Source: Schlesneria sp.
GTDB lineage: Bacteria > Planctomycetota > Planctomycetia > Planctomycetales > Planctomycetaceae
NCBI GenBank assembly: GCA_028291515.1
Contig: JAQGHU010000050.1
Location: 1-64,000, forward strand
Direction of reading: 5' to 3'
Length of the DNA: 64,000 nt
The number at the start of each line of letters is the position of its first letter. Position 1 is the first letter of the stretch. Below the pieces are notes generated by a model, which worked only from the letters and a program-made list of their open reading frames with translations, made no database searches and was not told the DNA's origin. Shown piece by piece: positions 19,001-26,764 of this stretch. The translations under genes were made by a program, and so were the position numbers.

Positions 19001-21501
19001 ATCACTCGCAGCCCCTGAACGCCGACGGCGATCAATTGAAATGTCGCGCGATGTTGCAATTCGCCCGTGCGTCCCAGCACGCTGGTGACACTTAAGACTG
19101 GACACACGGCGGACGGAACGGGCAGCTTGTCGAATCGTTCTTCGGTCAGCGTGACCTTGGCTCCGGCGGTTGCATTGCGGTAAACAGCGACAATCCGCTC
19201 TTTCGGCGCGTAGTACAGGTTCGGCAGGTCCAGCGGATCGACTTCCACCAGCGGCGTGCCGTCTGCGGCCTTGGCATCGATCGTGATCCGTTGCTCACCA
19301 CCCGCTTCGATCGCCTGAAATCCGTTCTGACGTTCAGCATCAATAAATCGCAGTTGCGGCACGACGAACTCTTTGGCGGCCCCGCGCGGAAGGTCGATGT
19401 CGCAGAATAGTGGCACCACTCCACGGGAGCGTTGATCGAACTGCAGTGTCCAGATCCGATCGCCCGCCTGAATTGCTCCCGGCTTCTGCTCGATGATCTG
19501 CCGATCCGGGCTTTGGAAACGAATCGCGGTCCCGGCCGATTCAGGCAACGAGACTCGAAGTGTTCGAACGCCGCCCCCTTGTACTTCGACCATCGCCTGC
19601 ACAAAGGCATGCATCGTCTGCGGATCCAGCCGACCGACAGTGATCGTCTGAGCCGAGATGCGCGAGGGCTTGCGAGTCACCTTGAGTTGACCGCCATAGC
19701 GAGTGTCCTGGGTCCGAAACCGCAGTCGTTCGAAATCAGCACTCAGCGGGACCGTGTCCAACCCTTTCAACTCTGAAGCCGCCAGATCCAGATCGTCGTC
19801 CCCGCGGATGACGATCGTTCCTTCGTTTAAGCTCGACTGCGGCAGAAACAGTTCTGGAATCGCGACGGTGATTGGGGTCGACTCCACCGGCCACCCTTCG
19901 ACCTCACGACGCAGAACCAGATGAATCGTCCCAGTCCCTTCGGCGGCCAGCGGCGGGTCGAGCAGAATGCGTAGCTGGTTGACTCCCGGTTCTTGTGACA
20001 GGATCTGCCACTTTAAGGCGGCTTTGTCACGCTCAGCGCTGATCACATTCCAATCCGCGGGCAGCCTGACATCCAGTTCGAAGAGGGGCGCGAACTGCGT
20101 CTTGACGGTGATGATGACCTGCAGGTCAAGGCCGGTGGCGTTGACATCCAACACTGCGGCCACAGCGGTCTGAACTTCGCGCTGCTTCGGTTGAGTCGTC
20201 AGCCGCAACACGAAATCGGGCTGCCAGACATCGAACCGCAGGAATTCGGTCGCATTGAACTTCGACATGTCATCGGGCATGTCAGCAGTCGGCTTCTGTC
20301 CTTGAGTGGCGCGTCGAACACCTTCTGTCTCTTCCACGCGCAATCGCACATCGGCGGGATGTTGCACGAGCACCTGGCCAATGTGCGAGGTGACGTTGGC
20401 AATCGTCAGCGGTGGCACCGTCCAGGGCTTACCCGTCTCAATCGCCATCACACCCTTGAACGAGATCTTGCGAGTCCCGTCGAAGGCCTGACCAAACGTC
20501 AGTGCGATATTCGTGCGACCTTTGTCGTTCGGATCGTCGGTAAGGTCCCACGATTCCAGTCCGGTTGATTCCACGTCAGCAATTTCCAACTTCGACGGCA
20601 CGGAAAACGACAAACGATCGACGGGCTTGCCGAAGACCTGCAGGTTGGTCAACGCGTGCCAGGTCACTTCGCCGGGGGCGACATGCAAACCATAACCAGT
20701 GGTCGCAAACGTCAAAGCATCCGCCGCATTTTCCGCAGCGCGATCGGTCACACGCAACTGAATCCCCGGAGCACCACCGATCGCGACAGTGTAGTCGGCC
20801 GGCTTGTCGAGCGGAGCAGGGCGTTCCAGTTGCAACGCGCCGACCAGCAGACGCTTGCCCGCGGGCAACGTGAGCGACAGCGTGCCACTGGGCGCACGCA
20901 ACAGCGAAAATGCAGCAACCTGATCACTTCCCTGGCTGGTCAGTTCCGTCGACAGTTCTAGCTTGAGAACGTGCTTGCCCGCTTCATTGCTGAAGAGCGA
21001 GAGGGAACCATCCTGATTGCGCCCCAACATTGCCGGCTGATCATCCAGCGTCGCCTTTTCGATCGACAGGCGTTGCGTCGGAAAAATAGTGGTCTGCCAG
21101 TCGCCCACAAACTGCGACAGTTCGGCCGTGACCGTCATCAGAAGTTGGTCACCACTGACTCGTGCCTGATAGTTGCTGCTCGTCAAGACGATCGGCAGAT
21201 TGGGTCGTGTTTTGGCGTTCGTTTTCGCCAGACCGATCAGTTCATCGAACTTCTTTCGCGTCAGCATCACGCCGCGACGGTCGTGCTCGACAACGACATC
21301 CAGCTCTTCGGCAGGAACGAAGATTCGGCGACCTTCGGTCAGTTCCGTGACCAGATCGACCGGTTGTGCCGTAGCGGATTGAACCGCCAGCAGAACCAGC
21401 CACAACGCAGCACCACAAATCGCTAACCAGCGCTGAACGACAGGCCGCGTTCCATGCGAGACTGGCATCATCAGGCGGCATGTCATCCGTTGATGACTCA
21501 T
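13078..21501 (-). CDS. Giant (2807 aa) secreted membrane-anchored protein, apparent fusion of two module-bearing halves
   Basis: I do not recognise a named family. A signal peptide ends near residue 45 (QSATA-QP). Half one (about 46-970) is beta-rich. Two membrane segments lie near 973-1021, then a charged Pro/Lys linker, then more hydrophobic segments near 1224-1315 including CCVTCCG. Near 1310-1329 GACVAALLLFGADASA-QP reads like a second signal peptide. Half two restarts the same pattern as half one: IVPF (about 1356), LLPYEKFVELY (about 1371-1381), FYSAKV (about 1402). Near 2292-2307 is RRAQATNNMKQIGLAL, close to the DUF1559 signature. Residues about 2470-2660 are Gly/Gln-rich, and the C-terminus (about 2722-2807) has three membrane helices. 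AAGGA lies seven bases before the ATG. It follows the 1126-residue paralog by 43 bp, so the two form an operon. Confidence 0.85.
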   Translation of the reverse strand: MSHQRMTCRLMMPVSHGTRPVVQRWLAICGAALWLVLLAVQSATAQPVDLVTELTEGRRIFVPAEELDVVVEHDRRGVMLTRKKFDELIGLAKTNAKTRPNLPIVLTSSNYQARVSGDQLLMTVTAELSQFVGDWQTTIFPTQRLSIEKATLDDQPAMLGRNQDGSLSLFSNEAGKHVLKLELSTELTSQGSDQVAAFSLLRAPSGTLSLTLPAGKRLLVGALQLERPAPLDKPADYTVAIGGAPGIQLRVTDRAAENAADALTFATTGYGLHVAPGEVTWHALTNLQVFGKPVDRLSFSVPSKLEIADVESTGLESWDLTDDPNDKGRTNIALTFGQAFDGTRKISFKGVMAIETGKPWTVPPLTIANVTSHIGQVLVQHPADVRLRVEETEGVRRATQGQKPTADMPDDMSKFNATEFLRFDVWQPDFVLRLTTQPKQREVQTAVAAVLDVNATGLDLQVIITVKTQFAPLFELDVRLPADWNVISAERDKAALKWQILSQEPGVNQLRILLDPPLAAEGTGTIHLVLRREVEGWPVESTPITVAIPELFLPQSSLNEGTIVIRGDDDLDLAASELKGLDTVPLSADFERLRFRTQDTRYGGQLKVTRKPSRISAQTITVGRLDPQTMHAFVQAMVEVQGGGVRTLRVSLPESAGTAIRFQSPDRQIIEQKPGAIQAGDRIWTLQFDQRSRGVVPLFCDIDLPRGAAKEFVVPQLRFIDAERQNGFQAIEAGGEQRITIDAKAADGTPLVEVDPLDLPNLYYAPKERIVAVYRNATAGAKVTLTEERFDKLPVPSAVCPVLSVTSVLGRTGELQHRATFQLIAVGVQGLRVILPKETVLWATLVDGQPVEVRRQGDIYLVPLNASAAVPTPQGGPHVGQSRQLQLFYRSDVPALTRFGTFEQAPPELSVQTGQGTSQPVDVLDQHWQLNYPSKTLLISSSGPLEPEQHLDETSILGRLNTGVRVPTVSELGWQIFAVIVTLGAIALLMLAYRKGQGTVVASVALLLLLGVGYFGFVYSIASKERSNASYYSEMVEDAYVKEERYDKGAVLDPMASDSTGLPIQVDPDSPVVLPQAGLQSHTVRNRTPQKSGEKFRIEPSDTPPRRKGLATGLADLPRGEPPAADNAPQEPQQQWKDNLDVAQQADEKKADEKRIPRDKLADPALPASKERLGLLSLAIDLTPPEGSLQKTFRYAGSDPARGGIALNLGYVDERSGATVRVFLVALVGLIGWFLRRSSCITKATIAALGLTLPLALLPLVPQGLQVVLDGLFFGIIVACGLWLLVAIARCVETCCVTCCGWTPGNRPTKSGPVIGACVAALLLFGADASAQPNAQPNEPAQQAAVPVRPEGTLIVPFDAGTDPLAADKILLPYEKFVELYRQAYPNKPLNGTAPVDGGIVAAFYSAKVVANEKTPDDSTVEVTARYAIRSYVDGQLQVELPIGAVAARDAKLDGKNAALIVNGVCTKVAISSPGLHVLDFVFSVSARLSGTTGAVTVPLLPVPTGKLSFTLPSKDLSVRINGSSTIFRRVTTGDVQSIEVPVDKGGDLTIAWQPEQAKGAAAAVVHVDSVQAITLTDAGIRVSTGFQYRVRQGGVADVTLSLPATYRLQAVNGSDVGGWELQGEGDARKLRVIFRRNVSDATQLTVEAFLDTRVGTEAVVVDLPQLAPLEVTNEIGQVAVFAGNQFTLRAEKVESLSQIDADKFTTSVPVSRPNVAPQLAYRFSKRPFTLSLRVTRQESQANVTAQQAAFVMQRKQQLTTRLVYNLTGAPRSSFNIALPAGYVVLDVKATGLHDWSLGKQDDKTTLTIDLDGPRLGIAEVVLSGTVPRENATTAAEVVFPHPTDATKLNSMAAVWLDEGFTGTLDRFDGWRSVDAGLVSGDLKAVRPDLPVQFAFQSTVSAPDAIKILLQRATPRLTANGLAMVSVTDVAVVYTLALQWQIDSATTDSLVFTTPSFLAGKLEFTGTGIRETTHVDAGEGRTRWTIWLRTPVSGKYFVAAVATLPPASKEVVAPAIVFEQGNGVTTPVEGQRQYVLLINLSQSQLTSASPELTESVQREDVPVVVDQSLVDQATELVRVKQLSTAPRWTLQTFAQTASVPASVNVADLTTIVSRDGTYRGQAIYTIKNRSRQFLALKMPENAELLSVFVGNVPSRAVTTKRKNDTIQLIALPKTSAASLAFPVRIIWRGRVGSGLPKAARLLRQEVDIAAPIVVSQQDDPDFGIPVARTRWTVWLPDDLDAQPLKASVRNNLTLQSDDAPDLLYQKAAVQELSELLGFVEQNYSYNTRGEGRRAQATNNMKQIGLALDNATHLSQSVGSVNGGDHDFVQQRDVALKRLSDLQKSIQTDQQQLPAIASGIAIDQSGSTVRGIQLNSSFTGNSFFSQAQTELSNVELNSNSLLLSNTGNGLQVNTKSESNEFSFELQNKNAEKAPESTKDGGKPASAKGNVAGQQTRQSLQLGNGVNIDALNNDINAQKQAGQQGQQGQLQQLGRGRMAQPGPMVDGSGPGGGLGYRVTAEPNRANATYPNSGAVTYPQDGQPIAQQPQGGQQGFGGQQGLWMANPVNPQAMGGGFGGGINGQQGGQGGFVGQLGGQFGNVGGSGNLGPGSGPDGPRGYTQYGGFVPGATSSQPQGNRMIPSAGFKGDPNAWVEDSIGLANVNGNLFAQNAGEPVIAGNNPAGGAQMRMPTGGLSLGFDLPTTGKKLVFSKAGGDPKLALAVRPQETVRWGLNLVWSGIWLAIGIGIALAVRSSSMSGRLPQQLLIAIAALSILGFIVLPSPLNGCAFMTFVVVTLIIAWINRRAPETI

Positions 21502-21544
21502 TGTAATATCCTTATTCCAAAGCCATTTCCAACGTCAGATCGCG

Positions 21545-24500
21545 TTACACTTCATCGCTATTTGGCGGACCGGGGTCCGCTGGCGGCGAAGGCGACGTAG
21601 GAGGGCTTGATATCGGAACGACGGGAATTGGGGTCGGAGCGGCAACCACCTCAGGTGGCCGTCGGCTGAGCAGGGCGTGGACCACCCAGATAGCAACCAA
21701 GGCTGTCAGACCATAGACCGAGACTGCCAGGCCGTGAATAACCAGATCGGCATCCTTCAGGGCATAGGTACAAGCACAGAATGCAGCCAGGATCAGCAGC
21801 GTCAACTTGTTTTCCCACGAGGTGTTTCGCAGCAGGAAAGCAATCGCAATGATCGCTCCACTGACGATCCACGTGTAATACGGCAGATGCCACCAGCCGA
21901 ATCCTTGAACCGCATCGCGACCTGCCAGACTGGAGTACTGGTAACGATGCCCTTCCACTGGAAATTCGAAGACCCCGCCTGCATCCGTTCCAATCCAGGC
22001 ATCCAGATCCTGTGTCCCTTGATGGCCGGACCGTCGCTTGCGAAACAAGTCGCGCAATGAGGTTCGTGTCTCGCTCGTGAAATTTTCTGGCGTCCCGATC
22101 AATGCGTATTCATCGGGAATCCAGACGCCCAGCCGCAGTTGCTGAATCGCGACCGCTTTGGCCTCGTACCCGCCGATGATTGGCAGCCTGAGCAACAGTG
22201 ATCCCCCTGCCGTCTGAAATGCATCGGGCTTAACCGCCATGCGGAACAGGATCGTCAGCGAAAAAGGCTCGTCAGATGATTTCGTGCGGGCCACGTTGAT
22301 GAAGTACGAAGTCCACAGATCGCGGGCTTTCAGATCCGCCTTCTCAAGCGCGACTGGCTTGCGATCCACGAGCACTCCCAATGGCTCGGCCGAGGTCGGC
22401 AGATCCACACGCAGCCGCTGACGTTCGCTGGACTTCATCACGTAACGAGCCCGGTACGTGGCAGTGCTGGCTTTATCTAAGACGACTTCCACGAGGGCCT
22501 TGCTGACGACGGTTTCGACGACCCCTTGCACGTCATATTTGTTGGCGGACAGCTCCAGCTTCACCGGCTGCTTGAAGTAGCGATAAGCGACAAATCCGTC
22601 CTGCGCCAGATACTGCAGTTCACGCACATCAATCGGCTCGACATCGCCTCCGCTGGCGGTAGCGGAAACAGAGAGGGCTCGATCTTTGAGTACGGTCATT
22701 TCACCGATTGTCCGCGACAAGGTGATCTCACGCTTCCCCTGCGGTCCATCATCTTTGTCATACGGATCCAGCGCGCGAATCGCTTCAATCACGCTCTTTT
22801 CGCTTTTCGCTTCGGTATCCGCCGTCGGACTCAAATCGTAGGTGATCTGGAAGGGCTGTGACCCCAGCACTTCACGCTGCATGATGACGGTCCAGGTGAC
22901 CCAGCCGTCAACAGCCTTGGCGGCGCGACTCTTTTGCTTGATCGGTGGTGCGGAGCCTCCGGCGGTCGAACTGATCTGAACCTTGTCGGCCAATGCTTCG
23001 GGAACAGAGAACCGGAACGTGTCGATGCCCGCGTACTCGATGACATAATTCAGATTGGTCGTGACCTGCACTTGTCCCTGCTTCACGTCCGCGCGAGTTC
23101 CGATGGACGCCGTCAGTCGAGTCGGCTTGCGAACGGTTCGGACAGGGATCTCCACCGGCCTACGGTTGTATAGCCACGACGAGACCAGTCGTGCATTCGC
23201 AATCGCCTCGGCCTGCGGTGATGGATCGGGCTGAGCTCCCACCAACTTTTCGGCATCGGTGATGACGTCGATCGATTCTGGTGCATAGACCTGAATCTTG
23301 CCGTTTTCCAGTTCTGCTCCAACCGGTTCGAGTGTCGGGATCGTCTGATCCGTTTTCTCGGCAGTCGGATCGAGCGATCGGAACGCGAACACCGTGATCG
23401 CCAGCGTCCCAAGTGTCTTTTCACGCAGACTGACCGACAGTGTTGTCTTGTCCGGCGAGACATCGAACTGCTTCATGCGATCGCACACGACATTTTCAAC
23501 CGTGATATCTGCGGGCAACTTGTACTTCACTTCGAACACGCCAGCGCGATCGATCGTGAAGTTCGCCACCGACCGCAGTCGCAATTGATCGTCGCGGAAT
23601 ACCAACTGCGATGATTGATTGACAATCAGACGTGGTTCGACAGGCTTCGCCAAGACCTTCAGATGAAACGCCGGGCTGTAGTACTTGAAGTACAGACCTC
23701 CAGGTCGCTTCAATCGAGCGTCCACTTCGCTGTCATCTGTCCGCAGCAAGCCAGTCTGCTCTTCCACGGTCAGCGTCAGATCGCCACCCTGTTTCAAGGC
23801 CACCGTGCCACTCTCGCGAATGACATCGAGAGCATGAATCCCATAAGCGGTCGCCCCTTCCATACCGGCGACATCAAATGCTTCCGTCGGCGCGGCCTGC
23901 TCGGTGTGCACTTCGAGCGTCACCTTGCCATCCAGTCGGCTGAGCAGTTCGATCGTCACCAATTGGCGGTTGTCTTCCTCGACCGCTTTCCACTCTTTCA
24001 CTTTGGCATTCGAAGTGATGTCCAGAATCCGCTGACCTTTGGGAACAGCGATCCGGACCTTTTCAATCTGGCCTCGCAAAACTTCGTAAGTCAGCCAGGC
24101 GTCGGTATGAACCAACCCGTCTTCAACCGTCACCAGAGTCTGATTCGTGACGCTCGCCAGCAGTTCCATATCCGGCTTCGTGCCGACTCGAGGATGCCAG
24201 CGGGCTGAGATCTTGTCGGTCGACCCAATCGTCGCCTTGATCCGAGTCTCTTTCGCCGCGGCCGCAATCGGTTCACTGACCAGCTTGGGTTTCAATTCAA
24301 TCGTCTGATCGGCATCGGGAATCACGAGGTCGAAAGTGGTAATCCCGACGGTCGGGACATCCATCTCCAGACTCTTGCCTTCGGGTGCCGTGCGAACCCG
24401 CGCTGTCAGCTCGATTTGAATCTTGTGTTCACCCGGAGTCGGCAGCAACAGCGAATACGTTCCGTTACCGGTTCCTCGCAGCAAGACCTTTCCCGAGTCC

Positions 24501-24925
24501 GAGGTGATTTTCCCGATCGCCGCTTCGCCGAACTTGATCGGCACCTCAGCCCAGCCTTTGTCGAGAGCCTGAACGACCAGTGTTGCCGAGACCTGGGCAA
24601 CATCCTTTTCGACCTTGGCGACGTAGGTTGCCGAAGTGATCACGCCCGAAACCGGCGGCTGATCGGTCTTGCGCAGACCGTTGCCAACCGTCGATTCAAT
24701 CAGCTTGAGGTACTCGGCGTATGGAATGAAGACGCTTCCATCCGGCTTTTCAAAGATGGATTTCAGGCTTTTGAACGGCATGTAGATTAGCCGTTCGACT
24801 GTTTTTGCCGGCGGCGCGCCTGCTGGCTTTTCGCCCTCCACGGGCTGTCCAAAGGCAGCCGAATAACAGAGCGTCAAACTGCTGATCGCAACGGCAACAA
24901 GTCCAGAGTGCCGAATCGCTTGCAT
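21545..24925 (-). CDS. Large (1126 aa) secreted membrane-anchored protein, paralog of the giant downstream gene
   Basis: Signal peptide MQAIRHSGLVAVAISS... with cleavage near AFG-QP (residue 26). The N-terminal module has YMPF (48-51), FIPYAEYLKLI (66-76) and ITSATYVAKV (96-105), matching the order and spacing of the module found twice in the downstream 2807-residue protein. A long beta-rich middle follows. The C-terminus carries about three membrane helices (WIVSGAIIAIAFLL, LTLLILAAFCACTYAL, HGLAVSVYGLTALVAIWVV) and a Pro-rich tail. Domains are therefore mostly outside the membrane. AAGGA precedes the ATG by nine bases. Unnamed family; an envelope structural or scaffold role is only a guess. 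First gene of the two-gene operon. Confidence 0.85.
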   Translation of the reverse strand: MQAIRHSGLVAVAISSLTLCYSAAFGQPVEGEKPAGAPPAKTVERLIYMPFKSLKSIFEKPDGSVFIPYAEYLKLIESTVGNGLRKTDQPPVSGVITSATYVAKVEKDVAQVSATLVVQALDKGWAEVPIKFGEAAIGKITSDSGKVLLRGTGNGTYSLLLPTPGEHKIQIELTARVRTAPEGKSLEMDVPTVGITTFDLVIPDADQTIELKPKLVSEPIAAAAKETRIKATIGSTDKISARWHPRVGTKPDMELLASVTNQTLVTVEDGLVHTDAWLTYEVLRGQIEKVRIAVPKGQRILDITSNAKVKEWKAVEEDNRQLVTIELLSRLDGKVTLEVHTEQAAPTEAFDVAGMEGATAYGIHALDVIRESGTVALKQGGDLTLTVEEQTGLLRTDDSEVDARLKRPGGLYFKYYSPAFHLKVLAKPVEPRLIVNQSSQLVFRDDQLRLRSVANFTIDRAGVFEVKYKLPADITVENVVCDRMKQFDVSPDKTTLSVSLREKTLGTLAITVFAFRSLDPTAEKTDQTIPTLEPVGAELENGKIQVYAPESIDVITDAEKLVGAQPDPSPQAEAIANARLVSSWLYNRRPVEIPVRTVRKPTRLTASIGTRADVKQGQVQVTTNLNYVIEYAGIDTFRFSVPEALADKVQISSTAGGSAPPIKQKSRAAKAVDGWVTWTVIMQREVLGSQPFQITYDLSPTADTEAKSEKSVIEAIRALDPYDKDDGPQGKREITLSRTIGEMTVLKDRALSVSATASGGDVEPIDVRELQYLAQDGFVAYRYFKQPVKLELSANKYDVQGVVETVVSKALVEVVLDKASTATYRARYVMKSSERQRLRVDLPTSAEPLGVLVDRKPVALEKADLKARDLWTSYFINVARTKSSDEPFSLTILFRMAVKPDAFQTAGGSLLLRLPIIGGYEAKAVAIQQLRLGVWIPDEYALIGTPENFTSETRTSLRDLFRKRRSGHQGTQDLDAWIGTDAGGVFEFPVEGHRYQYSSLAGRDAVQGFGWWHLPYYTWIVSGAIIAIAFLLRNTSWENKLTLLILAAFCACTYALKDADLVIHGLAVSVYGLTALVAIWVVHALLSRRPPEVVAAPTPIPVVPISSPPTSPSPPADPGPPNSDEV

Positions 24926-25220
24926 ACGATGGAATCCTTATAATCACTAACCTTCGCCAAGGCGATAAGTTCAGCAAAACAGGCAGAAGATGTCGAGTGT
25001 GCGGGTTCGGAAAACCAGGAAGACTTGGGGCAAAGAGACGATGAGGTGGTTTTCTTGAGGAAACTACACAAGTTGACGCGGAAAGTGTCGAGAATTCTCC
25101 CTGAAAATGTCTGACTCTGCCAATTTGGCAAACTTTGCGAGCGACTTCCGGGCTGATTTCGCCTCGCCCCGGTTTTGTTTCTAATGTCACTGCCCGTTTA
25201 CCGCTCATTAGGAAACACCG

Positions 25221-25988
25221 ATGCGACTTCAGACGTGTCTCGCCGTTCTGGTGATGTTGCTGGTCAAGTCTGCCATCGCGGAAGACAGTCCTGATGCATC
25301 GCTCACCGTTGAGCAGACGGCGGAACTCGCGAAGTCGCTCGAAAAATCGCTCGCCGATGCCAAGCAGGCGATCGAAACCAATCCCAAGGACCTCAATGCC
25401 TATTCACGGCGTGGCGACGCCAATTTCTTTCTCGGTAAATTTGGCGATGCGGTCGCCGACTACGACCGAATGGTGGAACTCGACGACACCCTGGCCAATT
25501 CACATTGGCGACGCGGAATCGCGCTGTTCTACGCGGGCCGATACAAGGACGCGGCCACTCAATTTGAGAACTATCACTCGTTCGATCAGGTCGATCGTGA
25601 GAACGGGATCTGGCGATATCTTTCCCAGCACAAAGCCTACGGACAGGACAAGGCGCGTGAGGGCTTGCTGAAATATGAAAAGGACGATCGCGAACCTTTT
25701 CCCTCGATCTACAAACTATTTGCCGGCACGATGACGCCCGCGGAGATCGAAGAGCAGATCGCGACCGCAAAAATCTCGAAGGAGGAGCGAGAGAAGCGGG
25801 CTTTTTATGCTCATCTCTACATCGGACTTAATTTTGCGGTGGAAGGGGATGCAAAGGCCGCCAAACGTCACCTCCGTTTAGCGACGACAAATAAGTGGGG
25901 ACCACGCGCAGGCTACGGCCCGAACTACATGTGGCACGTGGGCCGCTTGCACGAGCAACTGCTGCGAGAAGCTTCCAAGACGGAATGA
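25221..25988 (+). CDS. Secreted TPR-repeat protein (NlpI-like)
   Basis: 255 residues with signal peptide MRLQTCLAVLVMLLVKSAIA-ED. At least two tetratricopeptide repeats are visible: AKQAIETNPKDLNAYSRRGD (about 48-67) and ADYDRMVELDDTLANSHWRR (about 78-97), followed by a third weaker unit around RYKDAATQFENYHSF. The C-terminal half has paired helices (AHLYIGLNFAVEGDAKAAKR) similar in shape to NlpI. TPR proteins act as protein-binding scaffolds; the partner is unknown. AGGAAA lies upstream of the ATG. It is divergent from the large-protein operon, with a 295-bp gap that could hold promoters for both. Confidence 0.85.
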   Translation: MRLQTCLAVLVMLLVKSAIAEDSPDASLTVEQTAELAKSLEKSLADAKQAIETNPKDLNAYSRRGDANFFLGKFGDAVADYDRMVELDDTLANSHWRRGIALFYAGRYKDAATQFENYHSFDQVDRENGIWRYLSQHKAYGQDKAREGLLKYEKDDREPFPSIYKLFAGTMTPAEIEEQIATAKISKEEREKRAFYAHLYIGLNFAVEGDAKAAKRHLRLATTNKWGPRAGYGPNYMWHVGRLHEQLLREASKTE

Positions 25989-26117
25989 TCGGCGTTAGAG
26001 GGGATGGTCTGTGATCTCGCCCATGTTGCGGATGCAGTTAAGTTGTCCAACATGCTCGCGGTCCCTTGCTGGAGCCAATCCCAAAAACATCGGTGAATTC
26101 ACAGCAGGGTAACCCGC

Positions 26118-26633
26118 ATGCTAACGATCACTCGTCACGAATCGCTGCCAAGAACCTACACGCTGCGTGACGAACTCTGGTTACCCCATCCAATCAACGA
26201 GGTCTTCGGTTTTTTCGCTGACGCGTTCCAATTGGAACAAATTACGCCACCTTGGCTGCACTTCCACGTGCAGACGCCAAGGCCGATCGCGCTGCAAGCG
26301 GGTTCGTTGATCGATTACAAGCTGCGATTGCACGGAATCCCGATCCGGTGGCGGACCGAAATCAGCGAATGGGAACCACCCTATCGATTTGTGGATCGGC
26401 AACTACACGGGCCGTATCGTCTCTGGCGGCATCTGCATACGTTTGAGGAACGTGATGGCGGAACCCTCGTCAAAGACCACGTGGACTATGCTGTCCCCGG
26501 AGGCAGCCTGATCGACCGGTTCTTTGTTCGTCCCGACTTGCGACGTATTTTTGCGTTCCGTGATCAGAAACTGCGGCAATTGTTCGGACAGCCGCTATCT
26601 GCGACGGCCGACCTTGAAAGAGGACAACCTTGA
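26118..26633 (+). CDS. SRPBCC (START/Bet v1-like) family protein
   Basis: 171 residues. Features of the lipid/ligand-binding SRPBCC fold: EVFGFFADAFQLEQITPPWL near the N-terminus, GSLIDYKLRLHGIPIRWRTEI, and RFVDRQLHGPYRLWRHLHTF followed by VKDHVDYAVPGG. This subgroup occurs widely beside NAD-dependent epimerases and is often called a ligand-binding or cyclase-like protein; no enzymatic residues can be assigned. No signal peptide, so cytoplasmic. The RuBisCO-like gene follows on the same strand after 131 bp. Confidence 0.82.
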   Translation: MLTITRHESLPRTYTLRDELWLPHPINEVFGFFADAFQLEQITPPWLHFHVQTPRPIALQAGSLIDYKLRLHGIPIRWRTEISEWEPPYRFVDRQLHGPYRLWRHLHTFEERDGGTLVKDHVDYAVPGGSLIDRFFVRPDLRRIFAFRDQKLRQLFGQPLSATADLERGQP

Positions 26634-26764
26634 CTCGATCGCCATGATTACCCCGCGCATCGGTTGACGCGATCGCGCTTGGTTGACGGTCATCTACCCC
26701 TTGTGGTACGTCTGTCAGTTCGAACGGATGATGGACAGACTGTTGGGAAGACTTACGGAAGATC

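Noticed and set aside
13900-21480. Many plus-strand frames of 60-320 codons opposite the giant gene
   Set aside because: Their composition (Arg, Ser, His-rich) is what the antisense of a GC-rich gene gives; the minus-strand frame is open for 2807 codons with signal and membrane segments.
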